A stretch of 64,000 nucleotides of DNA from Athripsodes cinereus (taxonomy: Eukaryota; Arthropoda; Insecta; Trichoptera; Leptoceridae), in assembly GCA_947579605.1 (NCBI GenBank), contig OX388321.1:15119614-15183613 (forward strand), in the 5' to 3' direction. Both the position numbers and the translations under genes were made by a program. The notes under the pieces are model-generated. The model ran no database searches and had not been told where the DNA came from. It saw only the letters and a list, made by a program, of their open reading frames with translations. Numbering within the stretch: the first letter of the stretch is position 1; each line of letters starts with the position of its first letter. This document shows positions 22,047-33,987 of the stretch, in pieces.

Positions 22047-22320
22047 CTAAAGAGCAAAAAAGGCTTTAGTGAGATTCTTCCTCACGCTTAAATCAATATT
22101 AGGGGATTCCAATATTTTGGATTTTTTGTTAAAGGCAATTCTTGCCTGGTTTATTCTGCTCACAATTTCTGATTTGGAGCGTCCGTCCTGGTTCATTCTG
22201 CTGCCCAAGTACACGAACTCTTTTACTTGTTTGATGCTCACTCCATTTATGGCAATGTTCGCAGTCGCTTCCTTTCTTCATTCCTTCCAACGACCATACA
22301 TTTTGTTTTGTTTTGTTTGT
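22047..22320 (-). pseudogene. LINE reverse-transcriptase fragment (C-terminal of the polymerase domain)
   Basis: Minus strand encodes NKTKCMVVGRNEE, then after a frameshift TANIAINGVSIKQVKEFVYLGSRM, DGRSKSEIVSRINQARIAFNKKSKIL and RKNLTKAFFAL. The KTKxM...VKEFVYLGS...DG...EI..RI..A..AF pattern is the stretch following the catalytic block in RTE/CR1-type reverse transcriptases. It stops abruptly at both ends, so only about 90 codons of a much longer protein survive. This is a different LINE family from the 5783 copy or a non-overlapping part of one. Confidence 0.82.
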
Positions 22321-22344
22321 ATTAATAACACGTGTCAAAAATAA

Positions 22345-23324
22345 AATTAAAAAAAAAAACTACTAAAAACATTGAGAAACTCTTATGAAAATCCATACAG
22401 CAAAATGTAGACATGTCTAAGTATAGGAAATAATAATAAATGGACTTATTATATTGACATGAGGGAACCTTTTACGAAGTGCCTCGGTCTCGAAAATCTT
22501 TTTTTTTTACCCCACCCATAGTTTTACATTTTTACAATCTACCTATTTTCCTATTTTTAGAATTATCAAATTTCTAATACAAAAACCAATATAAAAATTA
22601 AATTGAATCTAGACACACGTAGAATATATTATATTTCGAATAAAAAACTTATTTTTTTAGGAAAAACACGCAGGTTATTTTAAATATGTATGAGTTTATT
22701 TTAAAAACAATTTTTTTTCTAGAATAATCCAAAAGACTTTCTTAAATAAAACATGAGTTTTTTGTTGCATATTTTTACTTTTGATTCTTTAAAAAGAAGT
22801 TATATTTTATAACATTACTTTTTTAATGAATATTTATTACTAGAGAGGGTCATTTTCAATCTGATGATGACCTGATAAGTCGAAAGACCTCTCTCTTGAG
22901 ATCAGTAATTATTTATAGTAGGAAGAAACTCTTGTTTCAATTTACCTTAATATTTCTCTATTTTGCTTCTCCCTAACGGAAGATAGAAAATTAAATACAT
23001 ATTATAAATGAAATTTTAAAAGGTTCATTTTTTATCAGCACTTAGCTAATTAAATGATTTATTATTCTGGTGTTTGCTGAATAATGAAATTTCTCCCATA
23101 AATGATCACTTATTGTTTTATTAAATTTTGATCGAGGATTATAATTATGATCGGCAAAATAATCGTATTATTATTAATGATAATCGAATCCCGTACAAAT
23201 AATGTGTTGAATGTATAAAATAATAATGGAAATTAATTGCTCCACGTGTAGGTAGAATAATAATAAATGTAAAGGGCTATTTTAAATGTTTGCAGAACAC
23301 TTTTGATGGAAATATAAAAGTTAT
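22345..23324. other. AT-rich non-coding stretch
   Basis: No gene. 23040-23260 has several TAATGATAAT/ATTA-type homeodomain-like words, with no further evidence for regulation. Confidence 0.45.
22861..22885 (+). other. Hammerhead-ribozyme-like core motif
   Basis: CTGATGAT, GAC/GTC stem with a 7-base loop, then GAAA. Downstream GACCTCTC/GAGAGGTC-type pairing is possible with flanking AGAGAGGTCATT. The extra U between CTGATGA and stem II departs from the consensus. Confidence 0.35.
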
Positions 23325-24072
23325 TCCATGGAGTCCCCTTCAAAAGATGGCTTTCCTTATCTTTTCTGACAGTTAAAAAGAGTCCTGTAAAAGGCCTTGT
23401 TTTTTAATATCAATAATTTAATTTTGACATTCTATATACATTTTATTTATTGACATATTATCTATTATTATTATATTATTGACATTATATCTATTATTAT
23501 TATTGTATTATTATTCACGAATTTGTTTTAATTTGTAATTCAAATTTGAATTCCTTTAATTATTATTATTGTTTTTATCTATTATTATTATTATTATTTT
23601 ATTATTATTATCATATTATAAAATTATTATTGTTATGTGGTTATTGACTTCTTTCATTTTGATTTATTGAATAATTTTAAAATTTATAATGCATCTATGG
23701 ATTTTATAATGATATTTTTTTATTTTATTTCTTTTGTTTATTATTTCAATTGTTATTATAGTATTCCCTGATTACTGTTTGATCTTCGACACTATAAATT
23801 ATTTAATATATTGTTATGTCATTGTTGTGTCTACTACATATGTATTTTGTTAACATGTAAAAGGCTCGTTGCCGTGTATGTTTAAATAAATAAATAAATA
23901 AAGAATAAGATATTTAACATCTTCAGCGATGGGGGATGAAGTCTATTATGAATGTCTATTTTTTATTGGCAAAAGGAGGATGTCATCTATGTTCGTTATA
24001 TATCAATAAAATATTGGTGTAGAAATTAAAGTACTGACTGCCCCATTTGTACGAGGTGCCGTGATGGTAAAG
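23325..24072 (+). mobile_element. Family A SINE broken by a TAAA-tailed retro-insert
   Basis: 5' part at 23325-23410 (CCATGGAGTCCCC, GAGTCCTGTAAAAGGC) and 3' part at 23915-24072 (CATCTTCAGCGATGGGGGATG, TTATTGGCAAAAGGAGGATG, CCGTGATGGTAAAG) belong to one SINE. Between them lie ~490 bp that end ATGTAAAAGGCTCGTTGCCG and (TAAA)n at 23884-23902. Confidence 0.7.
23411..23902 (+). mobile_element. TAAA-tailed retroelement 3' end
   Basis: TTATTATTA-rich body, then ACATGTAAAAGGCTCGTTGC, CGTGT and (TAAA)n. The same ATGT(T/A)AAAGGC...(TAAA)n ending recurs at 43720, 47690, 50870, 53140 and 60280, so it is a 3'-end family of a LINE or SINE. Confidence 0.6.
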
Positions 24073-24369
24073 ATACCAGTTTCTGTAAATTGACGGGAGT
24101 TCAAGATAAACACTTATAGGAGAATAAATACCAAAAAAAAGATAAAGAAAAGCGACTAAAGTAATAACCATAATTTTTTGGGATTGCGATTTTCATCACA
24201 ATATAAACTACCTAGTGCTTAGTAAGAGTAAATTATTTATAAGTTTTGTATATGAAGTGCAAAAATGTTATGGCGTACTAAAAATAAAGAATTGGCAAAG
24301 TGTATGATACACAGAAGGTAAATTAAAGGTTTATTAAAATGTTTAACTTTGTGTACCTTAAAATTTACA

Positions 24370-24745
24370 ATATTTACATTTTTTTTTGTTTAATCGGATT
24401 TGGGGACAAAGCGGAGATCAATGCTTACGAATTGACTCTAGATTGGCTTACGTAATCACTTTCGGTGTCCATGGACAACGTTAACCAACTCTGCCATTCT
24501 CACTGTCAAGATGTAAGGCCAACCAACAAGACATTTTGAGTATCAGAGAAACATTTTATGCAAACCATAGAAGAAATCATTTTGTGGGGATCTTATATTT
24601 CCATTCTGAAATGAATCAAAATCTCCCGCCTAAATGGACGTTGGGACGCCTTTCTTACTTCTTCCGATTAGATTTTACACAATATTAGATTGTGTAAACA
24701 TGGTTCTCCAACCGAGATGTCTAATTGGTTTTGTCATCTTTAAAT
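24370..24745. mobile_element. Foldback element, copy 1
   Basis: Begins TTTTGTTTAATCGGATTTGG and ends CCAATTGG-type ACCGAGATGTCTAATTGG / TTTTGTCATC. It shares with 36752-37040 the strings CTTACGAATTG, ATCACTTTCGGT, TTTTACACAAT and ATGGTTCTCCAA (the last two in opposite orientation), so the family has rearranged arms. Confidence 0.65.
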
Positions 24746-24759
24746 TCCTTAATAGCCTT

Positions 24760-25134
24760 AATGGCATAGAAACAAGGGCAGACACAACCAAAACCAAAAG
24801 CATGCTACGTACAACAGAGATGCGAACTTTGCGAGCCATTGCCGGAAAAAAGTCTGCGAGACCGTGTGAGAAACACTATAATCCGGGAGATATGTGAGGT
24901 CCAGGATGTTGTTAGATGGGGAAGACAACGCCGAAGATTTTGGTACGAACACGTCCAGAGCATGGGTAGCACCAGAATCCCAAATATTATTCTACATGGA
25001 CTACCTGATGGACGACGCCTACCAGGAAGACCCCCTAAACGATGGAAGGACAGCTGGGCCTCCACATCGCAAGAGGACCCTCCTGCATGAACAGACCTCT
25101 GGGTCTAATGAAAGATTAAGAAGAAGAAGAAGAA
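24760..25134 (+). pseudogene. LINE C-terminus with AGA-repeat tail
   Basis: Frame one gives ETRADTTKTKSMLRTTEMRTLRAIAGK; an extra A in an A run shifts to the frame reading SLRDRVRNTIIREICEVQDV, VRWGRQRRRFWYEHVQSMGS and GLPDGRRLPGRPPKRWKDSW, stop at about 25090. This is the post-polymerase tail of an RTE-type LINE protein, distinct from both the TAG- and the GAT-tailed families. The stop is followed within 40 bases by (AGA)n at 25122-25133, which marks the 3' end of the insertion. One frameshift in ~110 codons means moderate age. Confidence 0.85.
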
Positions 25135-25976
25135 ATTCCTTTATATTTTAGAATCTACCAAAGTATTCAAACATATGTAGATAGTTATGGTCCAAAGTTT
25201 GTAAAATCTTTATATTCCCATCTAAAATGTTTTAGTTTTATCAAAGCTTTTATATTCTCAATAAAACATAAGTTTTAATCTTATTACCTATTTTGGTGGA
25301 TTAGGTAACTCTCAGCAAATTTGTTTAGAAATCATAATAATAAATAATAATAATGTTATAATTAATTAAACTTCGTAACATAAGTATATTATTTATAGAA
25401 ACAGAATTAATCCAGTTAATGGGCAAGTTTCGTGGCGAACGATACCACCAAGGCCTATCATTACATTACGAGGTATTTGTTTTGGCTAAACAAACTATTA
25501 TAGGATTTTGTGGGCATTACATTACAATACATGGTATTTACATTCTTCTGTATATCTTAACAAAAAGGATATTCACTTATGTACACAAGTTTTGTAATCT
25601 TTAACCGCCTTAGAGTTGAAATTGTGGGAATAATATTCTATTAATCTTTAATAATTCTATCACTCATCTCGGTATAGGTATTTTCCTTAGTTGTTTCTTT
25701 TTATCGTTGTACATTTTAAATGTCAGATTTATCAAAGTGTGTTTTTGAGTATAGTTTTTTAGAATAAAATACTAAAATTATATAATTAATTATATAATTA
25801 TAACTAAATTTATAAATTATTAATTACGAGTCCTTTTTGTTTAAAAACAGAATTGAAGTTTTTAAAAAGCATTTTAAACAATGTTTTGTAAATATTTTAT
25901 TTTAAACGTACCATCCTAAGGGCATGTAGGCACGTTAAACACTATAAATACTATTTTTCACTTAATACTATTTTTC
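25135..25976. other. AT-rich non-coding stretch
   Basis: Includes an AT palindrome-rich piece at 25770-25830 (TATAATTAATTATATAATTA). No gene. Confidence 0.5.
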
Positions 25977-26216
25977 ACTACTACTTCTACATATATCATC
26001 ACGGGATATCCCACAAGTGAGTTAGTCAGCAGGCCAGCTGCATGTATATGTAAAACATGTAACTCGGCATTTCTGTGCTAAAGAAAAGTTAAGACATTCA
26101 GGGTGGGTGTGCAAACTTAATCGCAGAATCTAAGATGAAAAATGTCTTTATTTTTTAAAATACCTGATTTTTACAGCACACTTGAAAACTTGCGGAAAAG
26201 AGTGGGATGACGAAAT
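25977..26216 (-). mobile_element. Family A SINE, minus strand, near full length
   Basis: Plus strand CTACTACTTCTACATATATC, CACGGGATATCCCACAAGTG, GCAGGCCAGCTGCATG, AAGACATTCAGGGTGGGTG, AAAAATGTCTTTATTTTTTA, and CACTTGAAAACTTGCGG/AAAAGAGTGGGA. The terminal CCCGTGGAG is lost. Confidence 0.85.
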
Positions 26217-27600
26217 ATTATTTCTTGTAACAGGGTACGAAAATGCCTATTCACAAATACATATGAATGATACGCAAATAAAAATATCGAACTGAGTATT
26301 ATGGAAATACATTTATCAATTGAGTGTTAAATACTTGATACCGATATTTACTTAGAAACAAAAAATGTTTTATCGAAAAATAAAATCAAAAACTGAAGAA
26401 TATTAATTTTACATCTTTCTATGGGTAGATTAATAGTGCGGTAAAATAGAACATAATATCGAACTTGAAAATCGGTTCATTCTAGGGTGAAACCAGTAAT
26501 TATTACCGGAAATATTTCCGTTTTCCGCACCACCACCGTCGTAACCGGTCGGGGCCATGGTTGGTGTTCCAACGTTCTAGCCACCTTAGCGGTAGATGTA
26601 TGTATAAAATAATACAGTGATACTTCAATTTTACAGATAATCCATGCTATAATGTTCAAATAAGTTCAAAAAAACGTAAGTCGAGACAACTAAGAAATTT
26701 CAAATTATCATACTTACCTCCACATGAATGAGATCGTTTCAAAGGTCACATTTAGTAAAAATTTGACGGCTTTTGATTGTAGTTGGATGTAGAAAATCTA
26801 ATTGAAGGTTTTCGAGGGAATTTTTTGATATGTTCAGCAGTGGAAAGAGGTGTTTGTTGATAAATTTATTTTATATATATAAAAATATATACATAATTAC
26901 AAAATAATATTTATCTAATTTAATAATTTATCATTTTAATATTATTTAATTTATTTATGAGATAGTCAGACTGTCACCAGCTTCAGAAGCAAATTAAAAA
27001 CTGAACTCCTCACTGGCGCCCTTGAGACGGTCTAAGGACTGTTAAATGGCGTCAAAATAAAATCATCCAAAATCATCATCAATTTAATATATTTAAAAAA
27101 AAACTTAGGTATGTGAAACATATTATTTTTTTGGTCATTTACTCAAAATAATTTGAAAGATTACAAGAGGAAAAAAAACAAAAAAGTCAACAAAATGATT
27201 CCGACTACAACTTAAATCAGTATAAACCACGGAACTGCTGTATGTTAAGGAAAGGCGTTAACCAACATTCCATGAATTCTAATACCAATATATTTTATGA
27301 GAAAACCAAAGCATGTTTCGGTTTGAAAGAATATCGTTCAACTAATAACTAGGCATACATACCAAAGTGCAAACGAACTATTATAGTTCCACAAGTTTTA
27401 ACCGAAATATTACGTATATTTTTACGTGAAATATATACCTACATCGATAAATTAGCATCCAATATCAAATGACAGGTAACTTTGCGTAAATGGTTGTGTT
27501 GAATTAATTATAAGTATGATATTACACTTAAAGAGATAAGTTGACAGTCTGGGTGTGGCGCTATAAAGCCCTAAAAAGTGGGTCTTATTGCCATATCAGT
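26217..27600. other. AT-rich non-coding stretch around the GC island
   Basis: Apart from 26490-26605 and the small repeat scrap at 26985-27075 (CTGGCGCCCTTGAG, related to 5440-5560) nothing is recognisable. TATATATAAAAATATATAC simple repeat at 26872-26892. Confidence 0.45.
26490..26605. other. Isolated GC-rich island, unidentified
   Basis: GCACCACCACCGTCGTAACC GGTCGGGGCCATGG stands out in AT-rich DNA. On the minus strand CCAACCATGG is an excellent start context, opening MAPTGYDGGGAENGNISG before a possible donor GTAATAAT. The frame VARTLEHQPWPRPVTTVVVR is also open. I cannot tell a short exon from a repeat fragment. Confidence 0.3.
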
Positions 27601-27762
27601 TCGTCGGTAGCCTGGAGGTAGAGTCTCGGCCTCGTGAACAAGGAGTCCGTGGTTTGATACCAGGTGCAGTAAACTCCCCTTTCACGACACAAGCTTTTAG
27701 TAGCTTACTGTGAAAGGTGTACCTATAACGTTGTATTTGGCTTTACAACAAAACCCAGATAC
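27601..27762 (+). mobile_element. tRNA-derived SINE family B, copy 1
   Basis: TCGTCGGTAGCCTGGAGGTA is an A-box-bearing tRNA-like head, with GTGGTTTGATACCAGG as a worn B box. The body CTCCCCTTTCACGACACAAGC...GTGAAAGGTGTA folds on CTTTCAC/GTGAAAG, and it ends near TTTACAACAAAACCCAGATA. The second copy, 56699-56852, is on the other strand and better preserved. Confidence 0.85.
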
Positions 27763-30667
27763 ATCGTTAAAAAAAATATGTAGGTAAATCTTAGACGATA
27801 GTTTGTTCCCAAAATATTCATAATTTTTTTCTTATTGAAATTCGTTATTTCTTTAATTGAATTCGCCTATTGTGTTGTTATATACAAGATGTTTCCAAAA
27901 TCTCTCAGCTGTAGAAAGTAAAAGAGTTTACGTGTAATTATACCTACCTTAAAAACTTTTGAAAGGTAGAACAAACTCATACTCTATGCATTTTTTAAGA
28001 GAACATCCCGTTATTTTTCAGAATGTTATTTTCGATAACTTCGTTATTTTTCACTTTTTAAATCTAATGAGGTAGTAAATTCAATACATTATATTTTTCT
28101 TACATGTGTATAAGTTTTAATATTTGTGAAAATAAATAGGTAAGCAATAAAAAAACTAGAACATAAATTTATTTGTATTTGAAAATTTAAAAAAAAAAGA
28201 AGCTATTATTCTTGCTAGAAACGTGAAGATGCAACAGCATTAAACTAGGTTAAAAGCGCTCATTTCTAAGACTACTTTGTTACCAATATAGGAACACAAA
28301 ACATCATTAAAGTAAAAAAAAGAATTCTTGAAGTTTTTTCCAAAAGCTTCATTAAAATAATAATACAATCAACGAGGACGCTGTAAGTACTAGACATTCA
28401 TAATAGAGATAATAATAATATGAACCAATTAGTGCTTCAGCCATCTCATGAAGAGGCCATTAGTAATATTACAGATCGACCAGTTGTTGTAGATGGAGAT
28501 TGTTGAGGGTTTGACCATCTTAGAATACTCACTCAAGAGTAGTAGTAGCACTCAAGTGTAAGATGAATATAGGAAGCACTCTGCCAATGTGGATGTCAAG
28601 AGGGTTCCATGGAAACAGCAAGAATAGAAGATCAAACAACATTGATGATCATTCTGATAGAATCTGATTCCAAACTTTAATTTCGTAATATTATTTGAAA
28701 CTTTTTGCTCTTATAATCACACTAACAAAAACTCACAGGGATATTATTCCATCACTCATTTTTATTCTGTATAATTATAATTGTTCTGTATGTATTCTGT
28801 TTCACTTAAATATTGTTTTTAATTGTAAACATTTGTTTTACCTACATAACTGGTTGGTTGTTAGAAATTGCCTAAAGGTAAAGTAAGTAATAAACTCGCA
28901 TTTCATACCATTTGAAATTGTACTATAAAGATTATTTTATTTATTTCTATTTTTATTCAATTAATGTATGTATACAAAAAGGTCATCTTAAATATACAAT
29001 GATTACTTACTTAAATTATATAAAAAATCTACTTAGGTTGAATATTGTAATTTTTCGTTAGAATTCATTTTACTTGATGCAAGCAGAGTTGTTCGTTGTG
29101 TGTAGTAATCAAATGTTGTACGTTAGAAGAGAAAAGGGAAAGATTTAAATTTAGATAATGTAATGAGGGAAAGAAAAATAAATAAATGCTCCACGGATTT
29201 AACATAATAATATATTCATACGGAGGTAGATATAAAATACATTTATTTATTATTTTAATTTGATCCTTTGGAAGTGTGGTCAGATGTTAATTTTTGTTAT
29301 GTAGGTATATGTAGGTACATCATCAAACTAACTTAATTTTGTCTCCGTATTGCTTTAGAAAAAAGCATGCTTACTATTAATCTCCAATATTTCTCTAAGA
29401 AATACTTCGTGGAAATAAACACTCTTTCGGAGTGAACGTGTGCTTGCTGAATTAACTCTTCCTTTTACGTTACTAATCCTTTTAACTTAAAATACGTTTT
29501 CTACCTTTCTCATTCATAGACTTTTCATTGGTGAGGGGCATGATTTCCTAACAAATATATCGCTCAATGTCATCCTCATCTGTCTTCCGTACAGACATTG
29601 TTCGGCAAATTGAAGAAGTCATGATCTGTTTTATTTTAATCGATTATTATTAATTTACAAATGTACATTTAACAGGTATCGGGTGTATGTGCTTGTTTGA
29701 AGTAGTTCACACAATATATCCAGCAGCCAGAGTTATATGGAAGATGGATTGTATTAGCGGACGTTTGAAATTGCCCTTGTTATTATGTATTGTTGTTGTG
29801 CCGGGTTAGGGAAAGGCTTAATACAAGGACTTTAATGGGTTTTCCATGTTTATAGGAGCTTCCCACAAAATAATAATAATAATAATTGAGGACTTAAATA
29901 CTTATTACTGATTATTTTATTATCATTCCTTCTGATGCATTATATACTAATGTATTAGAAAATATCATGGAACTGAAGTTTCTGAAACTATTAAATAAAA
30001 TCTAAACGCTTTGTGAGAATTGCACATTAAGGCAGAATCTACTGAATATTAAAAGATTTTTTTTTACATTGTCGAAGCTTTTTTAATCATGTGATTTTCT
30101 AGCACTTATGGGATGGTTAAAATATTCTTTAATAGTGACCAAAGAAAAGTTATTTTGTGTGTTATTATTTCGTTAGGGATCTACCAATTTAACTAACGTT
30201 GTCTTTGCTAACCCTTAAAACAAGTTTCATATTTATATTAAAAAATGTTTAAACTACTTAAGTTTTATAGTAGAACGGAACTGAAATCTATGATTTATAT
30301 AATATGATTTATGAATTAACAAATATTTACATCTCCGAAGTAAGCAAAAGCTTACATAATTAAAATGAATATATATACATAAATGTCAAATACCAAGAAA
30401 CACGTGGATTGTTTCTACGCTTTGTGTCATAGTTTCACAGTCCTCCGTCACGTTGAATTGACTTTGCAAGTATTATTACGCAACAAAAAAAATAAAGTTT
30501 TGTTGATTCCTTCTACTGAAGATTTCCAGTAGGTTAATAATTCATTCATAACCATCTTAAATAGCTTGCATGCCTTTGTGTGACGTCATTCAAAGCACCA
30601 TACTTTTAAGTTGATACTTTGAAATGAAATTAATAACATAAAGAAAGGGATTAGTTACGATCGTTAA
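27763..30667. other. AT-rich non-coding stretch
   Basis: Nearly 3 kb with no supportable gene. A TGTTGTTGTGCCGGGTTAGG patch at 29790 and GGTGAGGGGCATGATTTCC at 29531 are slightly GC-richer but unidentified. Confidence 0.45.
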
Positions 30668-30823
30668 ATTGATATCATCGTCATCGCCTCCAATGCTCCT
30701 CTCGGAAGCACAGGGCAGAAACCAGCCTCCTTCATTTAGAGCGTCTTCGTGTCAATCGCGTCACCTCTTCCCACGACATTCCCTGCGCTCTGATGTCGTT
30801 GTCATAGGAACGGTGTATTGTGA
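30668..30823 (-). pseudogene. GAT-tailed LINE C-terminus, copy on minus strand
   Basis: Plus strand ATCATCGTCATCGCCTCCAATG, GCTCCTCTCGGAAGCACAGG, CAGAAACCAGCCTCCTTCATT, TCACCTCTTCCCACGACATT and CTTGCG-type CCCTGCGCTCTGATGTCG match 40623-40790. A base change turns the usual stop (CGTTGA) into CATTGG. Only about 50 codons of the LINE remain. Confidence 0.82.
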
Positions 30824-30867
30824 AAGTAAATTGATATACAACAAAATAAAATAGTAAGTTTATTGTT

Positions 30868-31172
30868 TCATGGAGAATCTGGCCAATATATTGTCTCCCA
30901 AAGCTCTCCGTAAATTTTAGAGTGTCTTGTAAAATTTAGATGTTGTAAAATTTAGGTGAAGTTTTTCTACTTTCTTCTGTAAGTATTAGAGTTTCATATG
31001 AATAGCAGGTGTTCTTGTTAAACCTCACGTATAGACAACTATTTTAGCGATGAGACATGCCACGTATCCTGAATGTTTCATTTTTTATTGGCGCAGATAA
31101 CATTAACTGAATTTATTGCTTGAAGTAAGTTCACTTCTTACTCAACTTATGGCATATGCCGTGATGGTATTA
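30868..31172 (+). mobile_element. Family A SINE with internal duplication
   Basis: TCATGGAGAATCTGGCC, AGAGTGTCTTGTAAAATTTAG, then a second AGTGT/TGTAAAATTTAGG stretch and a CTTCTGTAAGTATTAGAGTTT stretch before the normal TTAGCGATGAGACATGCC, CCTGAATGTTTCA, and TATGCCGTGATGGTA. The 5' third is locally expanded by about 60 bp. Confidence 0.75.
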
Positions 31173-33313
31173 GAAATTTTGTGTTTTTGAAACTATATTT
31201 TCTAGTATTTAGAATATTTTCCATAAGGCACATATGTATTTTTCGATAAACACGAACATGGAATAAAAATACCTACTCGTGTACGCTAAGACCTTTTATA
31301 AAACAAAATGCCTAAGTAAAACACTTTTAATATGTTTATACGAGTGCTCTTATATTGTGTATGACTGTTCATCCCACTTGTATGTGTTTGAACGATCAAA
31401 TTGATTTACAGTGGGTGTTGTTTGAACAACATTTTCATACAAAATATTCGACTGATACCGACAATGTATTTACTTGTTTTTACATGTGTGATGTGTAAAT
31501 TGATTTTCAAGAAAATGAAACCGGGACAAAGAAGATCATATTAACAAGAAAATAATATTAATACAGATAAACCCACCTTTTCCAAAAATATAATGCAATG
31601 CTCATACAATGCTGTTACACTAAAAAAAAATCTTATGTAAGTTGTCTAAGTATCTGTTAGTATGATATAAAAATAAAATAAAGTTTTACAATGATTGATG
31701 CTTATACAATTGACTTTCAGAAATTTAAAAATAGAAGTTCTGAATTCAAATGGCTCTATTTATTCAGCAAAAACGACACAGAAACTTAATTATTATTATT
31801 TCTCATATTAATCCTTTCAGATTCTGAGTTCGATTCTCAGTAAGTGCCGTTGGTTGGACAAAGTCGTTATACGCTCTAAATGTGTTGATTTTAGAAAAGT
31901 ATGAGAGGGATAAGCGAAAAATTGTGAACGTTGTTATAGTGTAAAGCGCTGAAGCCAGCCTATGCCGATTGTCAAGTGTCAGAACACCCAATACTTTCTG
32001 TTTTATCCTGCAGGTGATAATTTGGCAATTTGGTTTTCTATTAGAGTTTACAATAATTATAATTAGTAAGTTTATAAAATTTAAAGAGAAACTATTTTGA
32101 AGTCAGTTATGAACAATTCACTTTTTTCCCTAGTTGTACGTCATACAGAGTAATTTGCGTCTAGGGAGTGTTAATCTTCAGAGGAGAGTTTTAAATATTG
32201 GATGTGGAATAAGATGAGTCGAAAATCGTAGATACAAGAAGATGAGATGAAATTCCCTGCAGGATGATCCAAATTTTTCATATTACCTATTTGTGCTGAA
32301 ATGCCTCGATGTCCAGAATGTGAGATACTTTAGACGATGTTCAAATTTCTGAGCAATTAATTTGATAATGGAGATACATACAAGTGTAATAGAGCAAATA
32401 AACAAAAAAAAGAAACGTACCTAGATACCTTTTTTAATATGTAAAATCTGATATATAAAAAAGTATAGTTTGTTTCATTTCTTTAAACGCCGACGATGCT
32501 ATGTTGCGAATGAAAAATTGCAAATAAAAAAAATAAGATCAAACGTAACGATTGTATTTGATGGCGCTCGAATGATCGGAAAATTGGGTATGCAAATAAT
32601 AAAAATAATATGAGAAAATCTGTAATAACAACCGCTTGATTTATTTTCCAAAATACCGACGATATTACGTACACAACAACCCTCCGTCCAATTATTGTAC
32701 CGAGTACGTTTGTATTTTTTGACGTCCATTTCCTACGATGGATGAATTATGTTAGCAAATATTGAATATTTAGCTTATGCGATACCTTTTTTAGGTAATA
32801 CATCATCGTAAAATTCTATTTTTTATTTTTATTTACGTGGATACTAATATTATAACGGCCTATTAACGATGTATTACGTCCATAACTTGTGTCTTTTCAA
32901 TATTCCACAGGAATAAAAAAATTATATATTAAAATACGTGTTCTATCTCCTTGTTATAAATATATATATATGTTCTGCGTGTTACCAACCTCATGTGTCA
33001 GTCGAAAAACTGTAAAGCGTTCCGATATTTTTTTGTGTAAAATAATAATAATTATATTAAGCGTTTTGCGTAAATCTTATCGATTTCCTAAAAAACTTTG
33101 CACATTTTCCAGATATAATATTAGGGTCTACGGTGATTTTTTAATTCAAATTCAATACAAAGTACTTATTTGTATATTTTCACAGAGGTTCAAAATTACA
33201 GTTTAATTTTATGTTAAAACAAAATCATCAAGTATTAAGTAGGAAAGTTTTAAACAAAATTTCACTGCACTACTTAATAACATCTGGAAAATGTTCAATG
33301 TCTATCTATGTAC
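31173..33313. other. Mostly AT-rich non-coding DNA
   Basis: 31815-31995 has a B-box-like GAGTTCGATTCTC and a body (GCGCTGAAGCCAGCCTATGCCG, GTCAAGTGTCAGAACACCC) that look like a 5'-truncated tRNA-derived SINE, low confidence. 32480-32735 is a less AT-rich patch without features. No gene seen. Confidence 0.4.
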
Positions 33314-33532
33314 ATCATTATGGCATATCTCACACGTAGGGTAGCCAGCAGATCAGCTGCGTGTGATAAACATACAAACCGTCCTTCCTGTGTAAACAAA
33401 GATTAATACATTCAGGATGAAAGATTAGCCTCATCGCTGAATTTAAGATGTTGAATGTCCTTTCAAACACCTGCTTTTTATGGGATACTAATTACGGAAA
33501 AGAGAGACCAAGTTTTGCCGGGTTCTCCACAG
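33314..33532 (-). mobile_element. Family A SINE, minus strand
   Basis: Plus strand TATGGCATATCTCACACG, GGTAGCCAGCAGATCAGCTG, ACATTCAGGATGAAAG, CCTCATCGCTGAATTTAAGA, AACACCTGCTTTTTATGGG, ACGGAAAAGAGAGACC and GCCGGGTTCTCCACAG. All blocks are in order; the microsatellite tail has been lost. Confidence 0.87.
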
Positions 33533-33979
33533 CTAAAATTTTCAATGTTAAAATCAGGAAAAAAATACGAATAACAAAACTTGTTAATAATTATTTTCAG
33601 GATAACAATGAAGCCTTTTCAATGATAATTTAATTGATCAAATCTTTTGATATTTTGGTAGTTAGAGAAATTTGGAAACACATTTCATACCACCTATGTT
33701 TTCATATTATTTTTGAATGAGGTGAAATGTTGGCATTGAGATGGGCGCGTTGAATTATTTGTGAGGTATAAAAAAGGCATAAAACAAGACATAAGCCATG
33801 GTATTACTACTTAATAATAATATGTACATATTACCTATGTGTTTGTGTGTGTGAGTCTAATGTGAAATACATAAATTATGTACGTATGTAGATATTATGT
33901 ATGTATGTATGGTCGTGCATGTTCTGAATGTAACGTTCTCATGAAATGCGTGCTTTGGGGAGTGTGGACGTGAACATCA
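33533..33979. other. Non-coding stretch with simple repeat
   Basis: TGTGTTTGTGTGTGTG and TATGTACGTATGTAG...ATGTATGTATGTATGG between 33840 and 33915. Confidence 0.6.
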
Positions 33980-33987
33980 TTCTACAC

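Noticed and set aside
24480..24640. Separate gene in the middle of the foldback element
   Set aside because: Frames are short and the sequence recurs partly at 36.9 kb within a repeat.
32889..33206. Plus-strand 105-codon open frame as a gene
   Set aside because: Very AT-rich, full of I/Y/F/K, no recognisable domain.
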